From an uncultured Clostridia bacterium (GTDB lineage Bacteria; Bacillota; Clostridia; Christensenellales; UBA1242): a stretch of DNA of 64,000 nt. This document shows positions 56,001 to 64,000 of this stretch, in pieces. The stretch spans positions 62,001-126,000 of the forward strand of contig CAKVID010000002.1 of assembly GCA_934754355.1 (NCBI GenBank), written 5' to 3'. A program made the translations under genes and the position numbers. Positions within the stretch are counted from its first letter, which is position 1. Each line of letters begins with the position of its first letter. Below the pieces are notes generated by a model. That model saw only the letters and a list, made by a program, of their open reading frames with translations, had not been told where the DNA came from and searched no databases.

Positions 56001-59000
56001 TCTGTTTTATCTTTTAGAAGTAAATAATCTTTGATTATGAATTGCAAAGGTATTGGGTTATTATTACTATCTAATTTCTCTTTGACAATGTAAACACTAT
56101 TTTCAAGAGTGCCTTCTAGTGTAAAGTCGTCTTTATCAGAGTCGACTTTTGAAGAACTATTTTCGTTACCAATTTCATTTAGAAGCACGAATTCTTTGAA
56201 ATTATCTTTGGTTGTTGAAGTTGTATATTTATATATACTATCGTAAGTATAAGCATTAATTACATATACTTTCTCTTCAATTAATCTATATATAATTTCT
56301 GCTGTTTTCAATGTACCTTTATAATTATATCCAATAATGCTTCCAACACTAGCATTCTTGTTCTCTAATTCATTAATATGAGTACGCCTTACATTCAAGT
56401 GTTCTAATTTCCACATGTTGATAGCGGCAATGCCTTCAATATTAAGAGTTGCTTTGACTTTGAAACCATGTAATTCTTCTGCATTCTTAATAAGCAATGT
56501 TTTCTCTAGAAGTATATTATCTGTCTCTAGAGATGCAGAATTATCAAAGTTAGCATTCAAACCAATGATACCACCTACACCAATGAATGCATAAACATCG
56601 GCAGTAGTATACACAGCAACTAATCCGCCACCTACAGCAACACCTACTATACCACCAGCATACTGTGAGTTGATATTCGTTACATTTACTTTGTTATAGG
56701 TATTAACTACTTTACCGCCAAAGTTAAATCCAACTATACCACCAATAAAGTGCGGATTACCACCAAAGAATGACTTGTCTCCATCAGCGTAAATTATATC
56801 GCCATAAATTTGTTCTACATTACTAGATAACTCATTTATTCTCTTATCTATATCTATTTGAACATCTTCAGCATAACTAACCAAACTTCTATCAATTGTA
56901 CCTTCGTTTTGACCAACTATACCACCAGCAATTCTAGATGCATCAAGTATGCTTCCATCTGCAACATAAACTTTGCCTGTAGTAATAATTGTTTCGTCTC
57001 CGACATAACCATATAGACCACCTACAATTTCGCCTCTAACAAATGAAGTTGCATTGTATATGTTGTATCTTACTTTACCCAAGTTACTTGTATCTATATT
57101 TGTATTAAGTTCGTCTTTGGAGATATCTACTATACCAGCAATACCACCAACATAAGAAACTACATTAAATTTAGAAGGTTCGGTTATGTTTCCATTAATA
57201 TCTTTCTTGCTAGGAATGTATACACTATAACCTGAATTAGCATCAAATACCATATTTTTGGAATTAACTTTGTTGTAATTTGAATAGTATGTAGAAGTTA
57301 CGGCTACTGTTGATGATACATTAACCATCGAACTAGTACCTTCAATTCTACCAACTACACCACCAACTACATTATAACCAAATACATTTTCGCCAGTTAC
57401 GATTATATTATAAATCTTACTATCAATTACTTGACCAGCAATAGCACCTACAAAATTAACACCCGTTCCATACAATTCAGATATTGCAATATTCATATTC
57501 TTAACTACTGCACCACGGGTTAATTTAGCAAACATACCAACACTTGTTGCATTTCTTAATATGGTAACTTTAGTAGGAACTTTAGTATCATCTAGAGTAA
57601 TTTTGTATTTGAATGATGTTACTTCTATACCATTATAATATAATTTATCTAGAACAATCTCATATTTTGTATCTTCTATTGTTACAAAGTATGATGTATT
57701 GCCATTATTAATGATATTTTGAATTTTGTCACTTCCATATGACTTCAATTCGTATGTTTCGTCTTCTTCATAATTGCTACTTTGTTGTTTATTAATAGCA
57801 TTAGAAGAAATTGTTGTATTAGCATTTATTCTAATATCTGTAACTTTCATACCATTACCATCAAGTACGCCTGAGAAATCTACATTGTAGGTTTTCACTG
57901 TCATTTCTTGATTGCTGAAAGTTATATCACTTACAAGTCTTAGATATTTATCAGACTTAAAGTTTTTCTCTGTATAATAGTTATTATTTTCGTCTATTTG
58001 CATTACAAAAGTATTGTAATCTTTAGCCGTTTTGATAATGTATGGATTAAGAATACTTTCTCCATATTCTATGCTATTTCCCTTGGTATTTTCAAGAATT
58101 GCATAGTACTCATAAGTAGATGAAACAGCAGGTATTTCATTCTTTGATACATTTAGTATTTTCACATCTATATAACATAGATTACTAAATATATTAGAAT
58201 TCAAGATATCTATTATAATGCTTTGTTTGATTGATGAAACTTTGGCATTATCCAAATTGCCAGCATCATCACAGAATTCATTATATACTTTCTCATCTAG
58301 ATACAATCCAATATTGATATATTGAATAACTTTGCCTTCGATATTTGCTTCATTAATTGAACCATATAAATCATTAGTATTTGCAATATTAAGTGTCATA
58401 TATGAATTCATAGTATTTATAACTGATGTTTTGGTTGTAGCATTGGCAATGCTATCACTATCAGCATTTGCCTTTACTTTGGATACAAGGCTATCAATAT
58501 TGGTTTCGCTAACATTTGGTTTAATATTATTTTTGTTAAAGTTAACATTAATACCAGAATAATTAGTTATTAAATCTGAATATATAACATCTGTTAGTCT
58601 AGTTGAAGTATCTGATACATAGTATTTCAAACTAAATGTTCTAAGGTTTGCACTTACTAATTGAGGTGCACCATGAGTATAGTCAGATTTCTTAAAGTAT
58701 AGACTATTGTCTACATCTTGTGTTACAGCATTTGGATAGAACCATACACTTCTTGCAATTTCTTCAATTGCTTTCAAAGTTGCATTTGGATATATCAAAT
58801 CTGAGATTGAATCGTAATTAGAATTAAATGCGAATGATTCAAATGTACTATAACTTGCTAATTTATTAATTGATATAGAAGTTGCTATTTGAGTTGACTC
58901 ATTAAGATATGCGTCAATTGTCTCATAACTAATTCCACCCAAGTCAGATTGAATTGCTTTCACATAATAAGCATTAGTAATCTTACCTGTATTATTAGCA

Positions 59001-62000
59001 CTTTCATTCAATTCAACTAGGCTTATAAATGGATTATTATTAGCATCTGAACTATATACACTACTTAGAGTATAAACATTATTAATTATATTACTATTCT
59101 CAAATACAAATCCTGAAGAAATTTTACCATAAACCAAGATATTTGAGTAACAATCGTTGATACTGCCAGAATTAGAGTATACAAATGCCGAAACATTACC
59201 ACTCTCAGATATAACGCCTGTACTTCTTAGTCTTACAGGTAAATCATCACTATATGAAGCACCTGTGAATTTATTTAGATTTGCACCTGAGGTAGATATT
59301 TCTTTATTATCTACTTCATATCTAGCACCAGCACTATAACTATAATATATTCTACCGCTATTATAGAATACAAATCCTGATGCACCAAGAGTATCTACAT
59401 TATCTGCCGAAACCCCTGCATTAATATTACCACCAGCATAATAAGAACTACTGATAATATTTGTATTTTCTGCCACAAATCCTGCAACACAATCTAGACC
59501 TTTGATACTAATATTATCTACACTACTATTGGTAATATATCCATTATTAACACCTACAAATACGCCAATTCTATTAGATGTTGATGTACTAGTAACATCG
59601 CCATAATTCAAATTAATTGTGCTTAGATTTCTAGTAATTGTACTAGTAGAACCACCATTCTCGATTGCAATAGTATTAACTAGGCTTAATGTCTCATAAC
59701 TACTAATCAAACCTCTACTGAATAAAAGTGCATTTCTTTCATTTCTTAAAGCATTTGCATTATTAGTAATAGAAACATTTGTAATAATACCATTATTTTC
59801 TCCAGCCAACACACCAAATTTTACTTCGGTATAGTATCTACTAGAAATATTTATATCATAAGTATCACTTGCTAAATTATCTGTGATAACATCGCTACTT
59901 GGTAATACTTCGATAGTTAAATTCTTGATAGTTGTTGCACTATCTATTGTAGAGAATATGCCCATAAGCAATTTATTCTCTGTTTGATTATCTTCACTTG
60001 GAGCATCAATTGTTGTATCTACGAAACTATCTCTATCAATAGAAATTACATAACCATTACCATCAAGAGATGCAATTGCTGTAGATATTGGTGTCCAATT
60101 AGATAATTTAATATCATTAAGAAGGATATAATATCCGCCTTCTTCCATACTTGCAAGTTCTGCTTGAGTATATATTGGTTCTGGATATTCTTCATTGCTA
60201 AGTCTTGTAAATTCTAGACCAAATCTACAATCTTTTTCTCTTATAAATTCAAGGCTACCATAAGACCTTGGATTGATAAGAATACCATGTTTAGCATATT
60301 GATTACTATATTCTGTATATTCAACAGTTACTTTCAATTTCAAAGAACTTGTAGGATATCTCATGTTATTTTTGATAACATAATAATCGCCTTGTCTCTC
60401 TATCCAGAAATCGCTCTTTTGATTTGGAGTATCTGTTAATTCACTCCAAGCACCATTTACTAGATACTGGAATGCTCTACTATCTGCCTTAGAAATTATA
60501 TCTGAATAATAATCAATTGCATTAGAAATTATGTAATTATTTGAAATATCATAATTCTTATCATATGTTGCCGAAGCAATATATCCTTTCAATTCATATG
60601 GCTGATTATAAATTCCATGGAAATTACCATCTTCTACATATTTAACGCCAACTTCATCAATTGTAAATAAAGCAATTTTAACTTTGACAGTAGCATCAGA
60701 AGAATACACTCTTCCTTTGATATCTACCGAAACAGTTGCTTTAATTTCAGTATTTTTACCAAGAAGTTTATTTAATACATCATCATAACTACCATATATT
60801 TTGATAAGTTCGCTAATTGGTTTAACTTCGATTATATATTTGCCACTAACTGCATCTAATATAGGTTCTGTTGTAGTCATAATTTCTTTAAATAGACTAT
60901 CCGTTGTCCATTTAATTTCTGAATTAGTCTCTGCAGTAATGCTTAATTGACTACCAAGTGCAACTATTCCTGTTTTGTCGCCATCTACAGATAATTTAAC
61001 TGTTGGACACTTAGTAACATTAATAACTACGCTATCTGTTTTTACAATTTGGTCTTTGTAATAACATTTAACAGTAATTGTAAAGTCTACACTACCAAAT
61101 TCCAAATTAGGAACGGCAGTTCTTACATAGAATGAACCATCATAATAATAATGTGAACCAGTACCATCACTATACTTTTTGCTAAATTTAGCAAGTTTGA
61201 TACTGGTACCATTATCTAGTATTTCTCTTTGGTCGGTATAAGTCTCGTAGTACCCATCAAAGTATTGATTAGAACTATTATATACAGAAACTAATTGTTC
61301 CATAGATATATAACTACCTTGAGAAGTACTAGAAGTTAATACAATATAATCAACATTAGAATATTTAGGGAACAAATCTACTTGCAATAATCCATGATAC
61401 CCCGTAATTAATTTATTGCTTTCGTAATATTCTTTGAAATCATATGTAGTTATATTTTCACTATATTGATCTACACCAGAATAATGTCTAAACATTATAT
61501 TATTTATTTCTTGACTTTCAATATTTACACTTGTTTCTCTTGTAATTAAATCACCAGAATAATCAACTACCGAGAATTGCAATTTGTAATTACTATTTGA
61601 AATTTCATCAAATAAGTAAGCATCTTCTACCCCTACCTTGAATGAATAAACTTTGTATTCAATCTTGCCATTTGCATCTAATACTTTAGATACATTTTCT
61701 AGGGTTAAATACATTTTGTCAAAATAATAAGTTTTTTGTGCTGTAAAGTTATTATAATCATCGTAAGTTTCTTCAAATTCATAAGCATTTACAGTATTAT
61801 GATGAAGATTATCAATATTATTTCTGCTTAATGCATTTAATTTTGATTGGTCACCAAATACATTATAAGAATATGTTGCATCTTCATTCTTGATATCAAA
61901 GAACAATTGACTATCGTCATTATCTGTCTTAACACTTACAGTTAGACTTTGAATATTAAGTGGTTTAGATGAAACTTCGCTCTTATCTACATCAAGGCTA

Positions 62001-64000
62001 TATATACCATTAACTACATCAATATATATAATTTGTGATAAGCCTTCTCCATACACACCATTTACAAAATCAAATAAATAAGTTCTTTCGGTACCATGAT
62101 TTACATAAGGAACGGCAAGTAATTTAATAGTTTGATTAGTTGTATTAATACCAGTAATTCTAGTTATCAAACTTGCATCATCAACAAAGCAAGCATAACC
62201 AGTCATATTGTAGATATCATCAAATGTAGCACTACTAAATGTACTACCATTAATTTTGATACTATCAACCTCTGTCTCATTCTCAAACATTATTGTATCG
62301 CCATTCATGAAGAAATAACGAATTCCATAAGTACTATTAGCATTCAATGCATTATCTAGAGTTAGAGACAATGAATTGCTTGCATATTTCTTCAAGTACT
62401 CGTTTGTAATCTCTAGGTTACCATTTACTTTGCCAAAGATTGTAGTAGACAAATTATCATTCTTGATAACTTTCAAGTGATTAGTTTCAGAATTCTCAAA
62501 CTTCTCTGTATGAGATTGGTCTTTGTACAAATCAAATGTATTAACAGCATTAATTACATTAAATCTGAAAGATGTCTTAATATCACGATTGTAAGCAGAC
62601 AAGATTTCAAATTCAACATTTCCAGTGCCATTTACTTGAATGTATGCGACATTATCAATTATCTTAATTTCTGCAATATTTGTATTGCTTGAATTAAATG
62701 TAATCATGCCATTTTGCAAGAATGGAGGCAATATAGCGATTTTAAGAGTATCTTCTAATTTATATAAGTTCTTCTTCTCTATCTCGCCTAAGATATATTT
62801 GGTATACTCTATATCTAATTGTGAACAATAGCCATTTTTATCAAAGTCGATAACCTTAATAGTTTCGCCATTTACATTTATTATTTGCCAAGGCATTTTA
62901 TTATAATCTGCTAGTCTTTCATCTTTATCAGCGTAATCCAAAGCATAATAATAAATTGTCTTAGTACTTGGTGTCATTTTGTTAGATAATTCAATACTAC
63001 TTATCCAACTATTTACATAATCAACATCGTTTAAGATGTTTGTTGTATCAATCTCAATTGCTTGAGGTGGGAAGTTAATTATAAGATTGACATAGTCTAC
63101 ACCATTCTGGCTATATGTCTTATCAAGTCCAAGTGATACAGGGTAACCAGAATTAATATCTGGATTGTAATATCTATAATTATTATTTAATCTATGTAGA
63201 TTTGTCTCGTCAATACCTGTCTTAGTTACATTTTTGCAGATATACAAATCTTCATAATTTATAGTTGTTATAGAACCACCATTATTTATAGATTTGGTTA
63301 TAGAACCTAACCCATAAGGATTGATAGTTAGATTATCTCCATCTGTCACACTAGAATCGCATGAGATATCATATTTTTTATCATCAAAAGATAAGTGATA
63401 AGGCTCGCTATATATAACTTTGGCAGTTACAATTTTGCTTCCAACCATTGTTTTATTAGTTACACCATACAGACTAAGAACATAAGTGATATTATTACCC
63501 ATAGCATTTACTAATTGCTCTTGAGTAATTGTATTTGATATTTTATTGCCTTCTTCGTCAATTGTATATGTGCTTGTCAATAATTTATTGATATCTACAT
63601 CAAATGTAATAGTTGCAAGATTAGGAGTAGATATATGTTTGATAGTCTCACTTTCTGTTACAACTAAATTATCAATATCAAATACATAATTACTAACCAT
63701 GCCATTATCATCAACACTAACTGATAGTTTCAAATCAAGTGAACCATTAAGTGCAAATGTATTATAAGCATACATACTTGGAACTGCTACAAAGTTACTT
63801 GAAGTTTTGTAAACAACTCCATCATATTTAATAAGTATTGGCATACTTGCATTATTTATAATAATTCTATCTTGACCATACAAATTACTTATTGCTGTAG
63901 TTGTTCTAGGGTTACTACCAATTCCCTCAGTAAGAACAACAATTGCATAAGAATTAATTGCATTGGCAAAATTCATTTCTAAATTATTGTAACTATCTAC
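44066..64000 (-). CDS. Giant GLUG-repeat surface protein (5' end outside window)
   Basis: At least 6,644 codons without a stop. The frame continues through the right edge. The ATG at 63976 has no ribosome site and is probably internal. Residues 1-1250 are beta-rich, with an Ig-like segment near 990-1020 (VKLSVDGDKTGIVALGS). About 70 GLUG-type motifs follow by eye (such as AGGLVGYADIN, GGIIGYLKV), spanning about 1390-6400. They fall into about six blocks, each opening with a laminin-like or NDI-type strand and several ending in W...YPVL. This predicts very long right-handed beta-solenoids. It has no LPXTG motif, and its anchor and signal peptide are not visible. Confidence 0.85.
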   Translation of the reverse strand, partial: VDSYNNLEMNFANAINSYAIVVLTEGIGSNPRTTTAISNLYGQDRIIINNASMPILIKYDGVVYKTSSNFVAVPSMYAYNTFALNGSLDLKLSVSVDDNGMVSNYVFDIDNLVVTESETIKHISTPNLATITFDVDINKLLTSTYTIDEEGNKISNTITQEQLVNAMGNNITYVLSLYGVTNKTMVGSKIVTAKVIYSEPYHLSFDDKKYDISCDSSVTDGDNLTINPYGLGSITKSINNGGSITTINYEDLYICKNVTKTGIDETNLHRLNNNYRYYNPDINSGYPVSLGLDKTYSQNGVDYVNLIINFPPQAIEIDTTNILNDVDYVNSWISSIELSNKMTPSTKTIYYYALDYADKDERLADYNKMPWQIINVNGETIKVIDFDKNGYCSQLDIEYTKYILGEIEKKNLYKLEDTLKIAILPPFLQNGMITFNSSNTNIAEIKIIDNVAYIQVNGTGNVEFEILSAYNRDIKTSFRFNVINAVNTFDLYKDQSHTEKFENSETNHLKVIKNDNLSTTIFGKVNGNLEITNEYLKKYASNSLSLTLDNALNANSTYGIRYFFMNGDTIMFENETEVDSIKINGSTFSSATFDDIYNMTGYACFVDDASLITRITGINTTNQTIKLLAVPYVNHGTERTYLFDFVNGVYGEGLSQIIYIDVVNGIYSLDVDKSEVSSKPLNIQSLTVSVKTDNDDSQLFFDIKNEDATYSYNVFGDQSKLNALSRNNIDNLHHNTVNAYEFEETYDDYNNFTAQKTYYFDKMYLTLENVSKVLDANGKIEYKVYSFKVGVEDAYLFDEISNSNYKLQFSVVDYSGDLITRETSVNIESQEINNIMFRHYSGVDQYSENITTYDFKEYYESNKLITGYHGLLQVDLFPKYSNVDYIVLTSSTSQGSYISMEQLVSVYNSSNQYFDGYYETYTDQREILDNGTSIKLAKFSKKYSDGTGSHYYYDGSFYVRTAVPNLEFGSVDFTITVKCYYKDQIVKTDSVVINVTKCPTVKLSVDGDKTGIVALGSQLSITAETNSEIKWTTDSLFKEIMTTTEPILDAVSGKYIIEVKPISELIKIYGSYDDVLNKLLGKNTEIKATVSVDIKGRVYSSDATVKVKIALFTIDEVGVKYVEDGNFHGIYNQPYELKGYIASATYDKNYDISNNYIISNAIDYYSDIISKADSRAFQYLVNGAWSELTDTPNQKSDFWIERQGDYYVIKNNMRYPTSSLKLKVTVEYTEYSNQYAKHGILINPRSYGSLEFIREKDCRFGLEFTRLSNEEYPEPIYTQAELASMEEGGYYILLNDIKLSNWTPISTAIASLDGNGYVISIDRDSFVDTTIDAPSEDNQTENKLLMGIFSTIDSATTIKNLTIEVLPSSDVITDNLASDTYDINISSRYYTEVKFGVLAGENNGIITNVSITNNANALRNERNALLFSRGLISSYETLSLVNTIAIENGGSTSTITRNLSTINLNYGDVTSTSTSNRIGVFVGVNNGYITNSSVDNISIKGLDCVAGFVAENTNIISSSYYAGGNINAGVSADNVDTLGASGFVFYNSGRIYYSYSAGARYEVDNKEISTSGANLNKFTGASYSDDLPVRLRSTGVISESGNVSAFVYSNSGSINDCYSNILVYGKISSGFVFENSNIINNVYTLSSVYSSDANNNPFISLVELNESANNTGKITNAYYVKAIQSDLGGISYETIDAYLNESTQIATSISINKLASYSTFESFAFNSNYDSISDLIYPNATLKAIEEIARSVWFYPNAVTQDVDNSLYFKKSDYTHGAPQLVSANLRTFSLKYYVSDTSTRLTDVIYSDLITNYSGINVNFNKNNIKPNVSETNIDSLVSKVKANADSDSIANATTKTSVINTMNSYMTLNIANTNDLYGSINEANIEGKVIQYINIGLYLDEKVYNEFCDDAGNLDNAKVSSIKQSIIIDILNSNIFSNLCYIDVKILNVSKNEIPAVSSTYEYYAILENTKGNSIEYGESILNPYIIKTAKDYNTFVMQIDENNNYYTEKNFKSDKYLRLVSDITFSNQEMTVKTYNVDFSGVLDGNGMKVTDIRINANTTISSNAINKQQSSNYEEDETYELKSYGSDKIQNIINNGNTSYFVTIEDTKYEIVLDKLYYNGIEVTSFKYKITLDDTKVPTKVTILRNATSVGMFAKLTRGAVVKNMNIAISELYGTGVNFVGAIAGQVIDSKIYNIIVTGENVFGYNVVGGVVGRIEGTSSMVNVSSTVAVTSTYYSNYNKVNSKNMVFDANSGYSVYIPSKKDINGNITEPSKFNVVSYVGGIAGIVDISKDELNTNIDTSNLGKVRYNIYNATSFVRGEIVGGLYGYVGDETIITTGKVYVADGSILDASRIAGGIVGQNEGTIDRSLVSYAEDVQIDIDKRINELSSNVEQIYGDIIYADGDKSFFGGNPHFIGGIVGFNFGGKVVNTYNKVNVTNINSQYAGGIVGVAVGGGLVAVYTTADVYAFIGVGGIIGLNANFDNSASLETDNILLEKTLLIKNAEELHGFKVKATLNIEGIAAINMWKLEHLNVRRTHINELENKNASVGSIIGYNYKGTLKTAEIIYRLIEEKVYVINAYTYDSIYKYTTSTTKDNFKEFVLLNEIGNENSSSKVDSDKDDFTLEGTLENSVYIVKEKLDSNNNPIPLQFIIKDYLLLKDKTDTEKLHSGNIMQVTKSEDGENYNEKNGTKTIHYSRVQAYSSVRTLKEILSRAYLQDQASQILNRLGVNTSISEAESKALRIKIQKPDGSFYNGDGVVLETYGGASIQSIYPTTVWNSSIWSGIGFNEASMQKTDEYIFPIHESKTKDPTIYVYSYEDLKQANTNPNGTFVLMNDIEVPTMNNGAAPLASLGNPFTGILRSNPNAKDEVTGDKIYYSIIFNNNYNSIGTVGLFAAVKGASFENFKIKVNSTIEVSNNGNNDSAGGVLFGYGYAKGYTPNTIKNITIEFDKNNGKLTTSNNAGSSDFSAAYIGAVGGFADSLFIDTLTVINPTIVIAGETNNIRNNNMYVGGLFGYGSISTLHTSKDINLSCSNININVTFEEGNYDTLAVGSAFGKIINTDAGTTNSSGSNVSGYNLNSVQLSNPILKLNIKNKDNKFVSFDNIGVGGVFGLVEGLQIGKTFAIDSVHLTGSSANFEVINTGVYASSRYSNKGNLNIGGLIGQLGGNNNSFVNLSNVSNSLKSITYEHQNTNEFLKNTYKNSSVNIGAIIGGVVSSDGNLNKLVSDTILIYTMVEMDRVDVNIGGVVGKLASGSADGLVLTNNIETKKIGLTDKSTPVKIGSETTLNVGGIVGFMTGGTIVNSGFNANIVIYLAENSGTNISVGGLIGKTNLQLSNSDISKSFSSGKLNVFTTQTNLSQLKIGGLIGYVINNIAIDNCYTTNTIESYDYNTQDYTLLNSSSYFTLSGIIGYYVANEGNIANIRVFKSYTIANIVANVNGGDISYSAGIVGRAEATSGFDISSSINLESAYYLAEFMLDTNSIGIAKSVDELLYNNCEVSNGKIISAIFGFESIWNYAENRYPILKWVQDYNKPNGAGNNYFSELVDGRLTPEIISDFDSADLTGKKAVIITDTNITTKKSVEDIDIYFREALNSNATIFESVSKYSRIYGLEFGSGVEVTNPIINKNLGKVANTYIAKLNSSNGYIAQNIGIDINPDLVLVGGNIYKEQSGLVIYPKITLNLGSYVVSSDSTGKIEYAVINALDFDNVDIKGRVYNSYVNLKNNKYKYYSSVETSQILTENQAQDITNFTPNYDFINDWIILPTVSGQEVARHNGRVFLRWELKLTIGKDWYFEDIDLNSTTQTEYSDYVWSNYINLINTNEDRTDDIKNTDISFGTYVIDVKTARGLAYLSTLINHDALGKYTNKGITLANDIDLYGRLFTPIGGAYILECVGNNIFAGEFNGNNKTINGLFVINEKDAGLFGESKGSSYRNVKFNSVALIANSGNMGSLVAGLSANSEIENVVINDSDDAKLNIFFSGAYIDKIAGGIVGLVNASSVTFNKIVINNNNNSWIIGDRIGGITGEIRNSSVNIVLSSNDQNLRGQYFVGGFVGYSNASRLNIGQSYNEGDVYQTNTTQDIYSAGGLVGYADINSNLSINECYNSSMVSGYNAGGLVGLSSNSITISNSYVSRGDVGAVVGGVVNVRTETTSNLNDVCVIGTNRCSAIINTNDELASVTLSQVYSSLNKLQLTNTESTYYYKTFELNNDEDTVITYEDDTLNYINHEALSTPNNDMFDRWSFIWSRVSQKNNNYPVLLFTSKTWYGVKPTKVGDTYQIANVENLVWVAEQVNSGNNNFKGEKLAVTVNELDFQKKLWIPIGYSENYSFQGTMNFGNLTITNMTTNGYYRDNIYSETHLVKNNVGLFGYTKNATFSGSLTLTKDAQTISEGAHVRSLGGYVGSFIGYAKNTTINMNIINYLNVQGVTGYVGGIIGAFEVDNSINASSYNIGSMINYGNTNLLVSSSNVGGVAGIIGNINVLSSNPVTIYANNLSNYGNITNALGNSAGVIAEIYGASSTLIANNLLNASNITNSATNSAGIIGYSAGKVILNNVILNNFENGKKVKIANNNINANLGAVVGYASSVTIGNLDLDSDGIEIQSTNTLNPSQNVYVNGAIGGIIGSAENVIIPNNATLEISNIKFTFVNTDGSSFGTNYLGGLVGRVNDKLTFANTNSNITNLKITNIEGLQGVGYIGGIAGYVREIVMSNLSEDAKDIISLNNISITDTTDINSKLYTNLLTNNTSIFDVTFGNFGLAFGYIDRGNINLQGFNIANSTLSANTSYVGGLVGRIGILGILDLHNIYISKSTINGSLNNSNYVGGLVGYAGNANENNIDVNEIHITSSEFSGKNYIGGLFGKAYGLTLDSIYIYSTTIGKSGSGAYVGGFVGEAKNINISRCYYGGGTGASNLMGSIYVGGFVGAAENINVFNSMLNIGNFTIENKAKDVDYKQEIVYVPGENGDLVEKTQNILSSGGVVGYAKYGESGHLLQNIDVIIGTLATQNIFGGIVGYVEGMNIFEVSTKIDNVTSNNGNVRGIAYTLKNCGTCSNWYAENYWLFNPSTSNLLGNFSSSLTMAYAKYASPMALGKEDDNYNETVVYSTRTITTDTGKTKYVIDIANGGKAINADAVAMVKELKENNDTRSESEIILTMAKQIFAEAGLWNIDKDGALVFTFDMDQRAIEPVTNTNTNITIGSKYSYLEAYTALTKRYFNSRTLDKVYLNIDEDISIQNTQLSANAYRDGSKSNEMTSSEQFDNYKAYIMPIGTAFFPITNLEIQSDKYENEIIDGEMVAKKVPANINLGTDTFIAGSSTLSHYNLYGIVGYIQGDFFANKIILNKNNESDSITVSNVIHGSDTKYPKYEAAFGTLMASTTPSIYSYSAVIPTEVTHVFRETINNISLDKTEQVDLTVAGGLIGLNRSAYTIQYQTKEEVTYKAINQRYSVSSTGEPRWHNNTSYVIKFNQVVNNGNIASVADYAGGFIGYSDAYSLLSNKVYTIFSGDDSATTSTTKIYGIKNNGSISAKVVAGGVFGYVGQNVEIKAYDGIQNAIRNVGNVQGDIQSSETGFDNKTAYSYAGGIIGYLKVGTNNLKSEQTKAIISEDGAIYSETNVTVYTYEISNMFSGKFVAQTDDNINTYYVNQNLGSDKTYVSGDYASGIIGFISSTDHNDSLQTSAYITRDNKVADNFTKVIIYNAYNFASIGGETTTNASGILGGYANIHDLEFNHCMNSGEISCLNSSVGGIISTLGRNAESWNYNIYNKNHSLSGYEPLNEQFIKEEYIDGSVNTLSNVSFVKTINNSRRIGGGSQYDTASNVYRNRFAGGLFGYAYDVSINIDSSNSQGNISATSYIDYDNLQSYAGGLFGYAKLPTKEANNHSLTISTLSEYPTDMVKFAKDREFADDTYSANIVSADNAGGLIGALYSNGNVYGHISDTPAITNDGTDLNKTLEDLKNLQVYSANITRFTNKTLENQLVTVRGSVNSSGIIASFEGLKNSTLILTNIKNNAKVVGTNNATNLSGASGIIGLIKAKSVYLDNCTNNAEINGNDFNYKYGNSTSAGGLIGVVNASTSSDLQYVEINGCKIDEYALVTTGKTATDKVSAGGFIGHISDADTTNNISLRIVACSTVMRKDNSYSVVLTNNEQSITGAGGYIGSAEINRLIIGSETSIQNSSMTNVKGTTNVGGIIGYCGSKVTKIINTNVTFVQVDGSSSISGIGGFVGYVGGYANSSSVNTIYIYNTSNNASVINITTKYVGGAVIGVVNGTSTQVYIGEREEVGTISRLNFTANVNSVGSDLTIGGGVIGDLRNHLAVVIQNIRSSCTITTKIAGGIIGQFADSEKSDTSLISIGGNKNTGTSVTITGSIGTNTSRYAGGVIGLFARTNYGNIIFNSIILDDVILTATEKIGGVIGYANNPKDNKLLNASTSSIELINVSYRGINNVYHNEYYVWNSEIDNNTKTYTLLLNQQAEHIEREEITYLDEQGNKILGSNREVKSVVNKIDKYDGLYINDFDIENINFFIGNSLSSFSGTTTYNLTSRTEISIFLVSNSLEGLDNLAGYSLNHKFNQVESTTHEHKHDYSSFEEFRVSYDKTELEKCEQATSDDYYNTKTLYLVELTELDRSYTEIAVFKVKNLKLHKILLKK

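Noticed and set aside
63953..63976. ATG at 63976 as the start of the giant protein
   Set aside because: There is no ribosome site, no signal peptide follows, and the frame stays open through the window edge.

Overview
The window is AT-rich (roughly 30% GC by eye), gene-dense and laid out like a Bacillota (Firmicutes) genome, most likely an uncultured clostridial-type gut lineage. The evidence is AGGAG Shine-Dalgarno sites, TTGACA/TATAAT promoters, AddAB rather than RecBCD, YugP-type membrane zinc proteases, DUF1540 and DUF1858 proteins, a Firmicutes-style L10 leader and a clostridial form of the L3 loop. TGA ends several genes just before terminators, so the standard bacterial code applies. 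I cannot name a genus.

Layout. 1-5080 (minus) holds the start of the S10 ribosomal operon, rpsJ-rplC-rplD-rplW-rplB-rpsS-rplV-rpsC-rplP-rpmC-rpsQ, which runs off the left edge towards rplN. 5081-5632 is its long leader with two promoters. 5633-9865 holds small or lineage-specific genes: a DUF1858 protein, an SPFH/zinc-ribbon protein, a PRC-barrel-like protein and a large membrane/coiled-coil protein. 9961-16546 is addB-addA. 16907-19379 (plus) holds an unknown protein and two tandem YugP-like metalloproteases. DUF1540, rplI and a YitT-type membrane protein follow. 21524-26889 (minus) is rpmG-secE-nusG-rplK-rplA, an ABC-F ATPase gene, then rplJ-rplL. 27160-28941 encodes a very acidic unknown protein. 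29102-33330 is rpsL-rpsG-fusA-tuf. 33651-35806 holds three small accessory genes and an intergenic cluster of structured repeats. 36098-43425 is rpoB-rpoC. 44066 to the right edge is one open reading frame of more than 6,640 codons for a GLUG-repeat, probably surface-exposed, protein whose start lies outside the window.

The core genes supply the transcription and translation machinery (RNA polymerase, NusG, SecE, EF-G, EF-Tu and about 20 ribosomal proteins), nearly all on the minus strand. Compared with the common bacterial order, the rpmG-to-rplL block and the rpoBC-to-tuf block have changed places. Regulation is unusually readable here. There is an L10 leader with a terminator and a competing antiterminator pairing, two copies of an L1-binding-site mimic (before rplK and before rplA), and structured leaders for rpsJ, rpsL and rpoB.

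The most novel-looking elements are three. One is a tandem array of 67-bp conserved repeats separated by structurally similar but sequence-divergent folded segments (35104-35434). Another is a leader RNA with two adjacent hairpins carrying the same UGGUGG loop, upstream of a 97-codon gene (35868-35955). The third is the giant GLUG protein next to rpoB. RpoB and S12 also carry natural substitutions at residues known for rifampicin and streptomycin resistance.
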